Source of the DNA: Spirosoma fluviale
Lineage (GTDB): Bacteria; Bacteroidota; Bacteroidia; Cytophagales; Spirosomataceae
Reading direction: 5' to 3'
Assembly: GCA_945906795.1 (NCBI GenBank)
Contig: CAMDRO010000006.1
Location: 1-64,000 of the forward strand
DNA length: 64,000 nt
The notes below the pieces were generated by a model. The model was not told where the DNA came from, ran no database searches, and saw only the letters and a list, made by a program, of their open reading frames with translations. Positions 62,901 to 64,000 of this stretch are shown here, piece by piece (position 1 is the first letter of the stretch; each line of letters begins with the position of its first letter). The position numbers and the translations under genes are program-made.

Positions 62901-63911
62901 CCCGGCCAGGTAGTTGAGCTAAATTTATCCTTTCCAAAACCTGGAACCTATATCCTTGAACAAACATGCAGCAATGGGGCGACGATATTCCGAAGTAATA
63001 AATCATTATCGGACACGGTAAATACCCCTACAAATCTGGGCTATCCTTATATTATCCCCAATATTTTATCCATGACGGGGGCTTTATATAATGGAGCGCC
63101 CATCACCACCGGATACTATTATTTTTACGACATGAAGTTCAAATCGCTTGGATGTCCAAGTCCACGAGCAACGGTCAATATAACGACTTCAAAAACTCCA
63201 GAAGTAAGCATAAATCCGCTAGGCAGTCAAACAATCTGCGTGGGTGGTTCCCTACTCATTACGGCAAAATCGACAGACAACCCTAGTTATCAGTGGCTAT
63301 TAAATGGGGCCGCTATCAGTGGAGCTAATTCAGCCACCTATAATGCTAATAAAACAGGTGCCTATCAAGTGAAATCGACCATTGGTGGGTTATGTTCAAG
63401 TACATCAAGTACCTTGAATTTGACCATTTCAAATCCCTTGCCTCCGGTCATTACTTACTTAGATGGAACCATGAAAATAGCAGGTACTGGGACTATTCAA
63501 TGGTATGTAAATGGCGCTTTAATTCCTGGAGCTACAACGAACACTTATGCTCCAGTTCAAAGCGGATTATATTCTGTATTCTTAAAAGATGTCAATGGAT
63601 GTAGTGCAACCTCGGATTTATTAACCATCACCATTTTAGCTGCAGAAAAAGAAAATCCATTTTCAACGTATATCGCCTTTCCTAACCCGGCCTTCGATTT
63701 GCTTAACGTAGGATTACCTCAAGCCGTTGCAGGTACTTATACCATCGAAATTATTGATATACACGGGCGGATTTTCCTCACCGAAAAAGTCAATTTGGAA
63801 CCTGGGGCAAATCAATTAAAAATTGATATTTCTAAAATCCCTGTTGGCACATACGTGGTTCGATTGCCTGAAATGCTGAACCAACCCAGCATGAAATTTA
63901 TTAAAAACTAA
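59940..63911 (+). CDS. Secreted subtilisin-like protease with T9SS C-terminal domain
   Basis: A 1323-residue secreted protein, TTG start, signal peptide about 1-25 (ILIFALFLISQKIVAQ). The S8 triad is D133 (RLAIWDGGNT), H163 (DLHSTHVAGT) and S385 (SGTSMATPQ). After the protease come a beta-sandwich region, a GEVED-type domain (VVVDWNQDGDFEDSDEV, about 660), a CARDB-type repeat (about 740-840), an Ig-like segment (YQWLLNGAAISGANSATY, about 1120) and a Type A T9SS sorting domain (FPNPAFDLLNVGLPQ... GTYVVRL, 1240-1323). PorV and PorU encoded in this window would export it and trim its tail. Likely a surface or released protease feeding on proteins. Confidence 0.94.
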   Translation: MKVLYTCKNFILIFALFLISQKIVAQGTQNRLLQTSERIKNAQDFSRKLDSNYKKSLRIAGERGLKIKEDLGNGKFLSLQQINEIGEPLYIINHSNAQAAATTKTNQLYSGGSLGISLGGKSDTMSGRLAIWDGGNTLATHQEFGGRIKLQENLSSTDLHSTHVAGTLIASGVNANAKGMSFGADLKVWDYNNDNAEISDASIPKTGPPLLVSNHSYGYQAGWVYDSTKNKWQWWGEDQVSTFEDYKFGFYNSNTQTLDKIAFNAPNYLIVKSAGNSRDVNGPEAGKYYFLKTSTKDSSNIARSKNNGYDIISTTGTAKNILTVGAAESMYTIPEKGSDVELASFSSWGPTDDGRIKPDIVGIGTDLLSTSNASTTSYTYLSGTSMATPQVSGSIFLLQQLYNRLNTNTFMRAATLKGIILHTALDMAAVGPDYQTGWGLLDMEKAAKVILNVGTSNLISEGTLANSAIDKRSFVASGKGDLVATISWTDPESTVYPITTENLNNRKPKLVNDLDIKITDGTGKFLPFILDPAAPEKIAETGDNIRDNIEKIIIKGAVPGKSYDLSISHKGTLKNDKQDFSLIVSGIGGKVYCAITPTIPQNLIKTLAIGTYSNTVSTTQDFTSTPISLELGGSSDLKLTFSSTASKKIKVVVDWNQDGDFEDSDEVMLASDLLSTESYSAKFKVPSNLSINQYFRMRVVSELGNSSTNVCGNLGTGESEEYVIQVIQASNDMGVLSISNPVISYCATNGPTSLLVRVKNYGSKSQSNIPVTLNYYLDNLLQGSLSGKVLKIDAGVEQIITVTGNANWVAGKTYTLKAISSLDVDQNTNNDLLSVNQSIENPQAPVGTGLFCSGASTLNLSASQGYPLWYNNNVLVASGTTATAPYSANFTVGSNDFSGSMKPLTKKDFGSGSYYENFGPAPIFDIKVPIVLQSARVYVGTSGTITFDVFNYESGELISSVTKDLTATRTQTNSTKVNNQLADDKNDPGQVVELNLSFPKPGTYILEQTCSNGATIFRSNKSLSDTVNTPTNLGYPYIIPNILSMTGALYNGAPITTGYYYFYDMKFKSLGCPSPRATVNITTSKTPEVSINPLGSQTICVGGSLLITAKSTDNPSYQWLLNGAAISGANSATYNANKTGAYQVKSTIGGLCSSTSSTLNLTISNPLPPVITYLDGTMKIAGTGTIQWYVNGALIPGATTNTYAPVQSGLYSVFLKDVNGCSATSDLLTITILAAEKENPFSTYIAFPNPAFDLLNVGLPQAVAGTYTIEIIDIHGRIFLTEKVNLEPGANQLKIDISKIPVGTYVVRLPEMLNQPSMKFIKN

Positions 63912-64000
63912 GTGATTGTTTTTACGAGGTATCGACCGCTTGTTTTGCCGGCCAACATGTCTTGCATGATTTTAGGGGCTTCTTCCAAATTGATTGTTTT
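63908..64000 (-). CDS. C-terminal end of an MDR-type quinone oxidoreductase/alcohol dehydrogenase (cut by window edge)
   Basis: The last 30 codons only, reading KTINLEEAPKIMQDMLAGKT and ending YLVKTIT-stop (TAG at 63910..63908). The pattern (LEEA..IMQDMLAGKTSGR-YLV) matches the C-terminus of zinc-type alcohol dehydrogenase/quinone oxidoreductases. It overlaps the subtilase stop by 4 bases, convergent. The 5' part lies outside the window, so the call is tentative. Confidence 0.55.
   Translation of the reverse strand, partial: KTINLEEAPKIMQDMLAGKTSGRYLVKTIT

Overview
The window reads as chromosomal core sequence of a low-GC member of the Bacteroidota, most likely Cytophagales (genus not determined; a freshwater Spirosomaceae/Aquirufa-like relative is my guess). 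The pointers are the type IX secretion genes porU and porV, a secreted protease with a T9SS C-terminal sorting domain, Bacteroidota-typical families (DUF2480, DUF4175, the QxH-type dihydroorotase), and repeated promoters of the Bacteroidota form TTG-N17..20-TAnnTTTG rather than -35/-10 boxes. No insertion sequence, prophage, CRISPR array or rRNA operon is visible.

Layout. 1-4.8 kb: the 5' end of era, initiator tRNA-Met, a lone LytTR protein, an OmpA lipoprotein, a MarR regulator with a palindrome at its start, and an atpD-atpC-lipoprotein operon. 4.9-9.9 kb: a membrane/TPR protein, a solitary rpsJ, then a three-gene glycan cluster (GT2, formyltransferase, polysaccharide deacetylase). 10-19 kb: rpmH-rnpA, an S41 protease, tsaB, DUF2480, a giant coiled-coil DUF4175 protein, a fructosamine-kinase-like gene and ispH. 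19.2-22 kb: a five-gene unit behind one strong promoter (membrane-anchored unknown, unknown, exonuclease III, 2Fe-2S protein, PD-(D/E)XK-like protein). 22-29.2 kb: a YjjG-type nucleotidase, a DEDDh exonuclease, nuoKLMN detached from the rest of complex I, and a GtrA-like protein.

29.4-36.2 kb: a tiny Asp-Thr-Ala-repeat lipoprotein, an SprT-like gene, porU, porV and a degenerate M16 protein. 36-45.5 kb: a PfkB sugar kinase, a GNAT-like protein, cysS, two tandem rhomboid proteases, dxs and typA. 45.5-52.2 kb, all minus: comEC, nadD, gmk, an ECF sigma with a Cys-rich anti-sigma, and mreBCD. 52.2-64 kb: an AraC regulator, a pseudouridine synthase with a repeat-built Arg-rich N-terminus, a PorE-like OmpA lipoprotein, pyrC, a beta-barrel protein, rnhB, a large subtilase cargo of T9SS, and the tail of an MDR dehydrogenase.

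Functional links: porU, porV, the PorE-like protein and the subtilase give sortase, shuttle, cell-wall link and substrate of one secretion pathway. dxs and ispH are the first and last steps of the MEP pathway. mreBCD governs rod shape. The window is mostly housekeeping. The least explained parts are the five-gene nuclease unit, the leader of rpsJ, the repeat-built extension of the pseudouridine synthase, the short repeat lipoprotein and the tandem rhomboids. I see no clear defence island or biosynthetic cluster.
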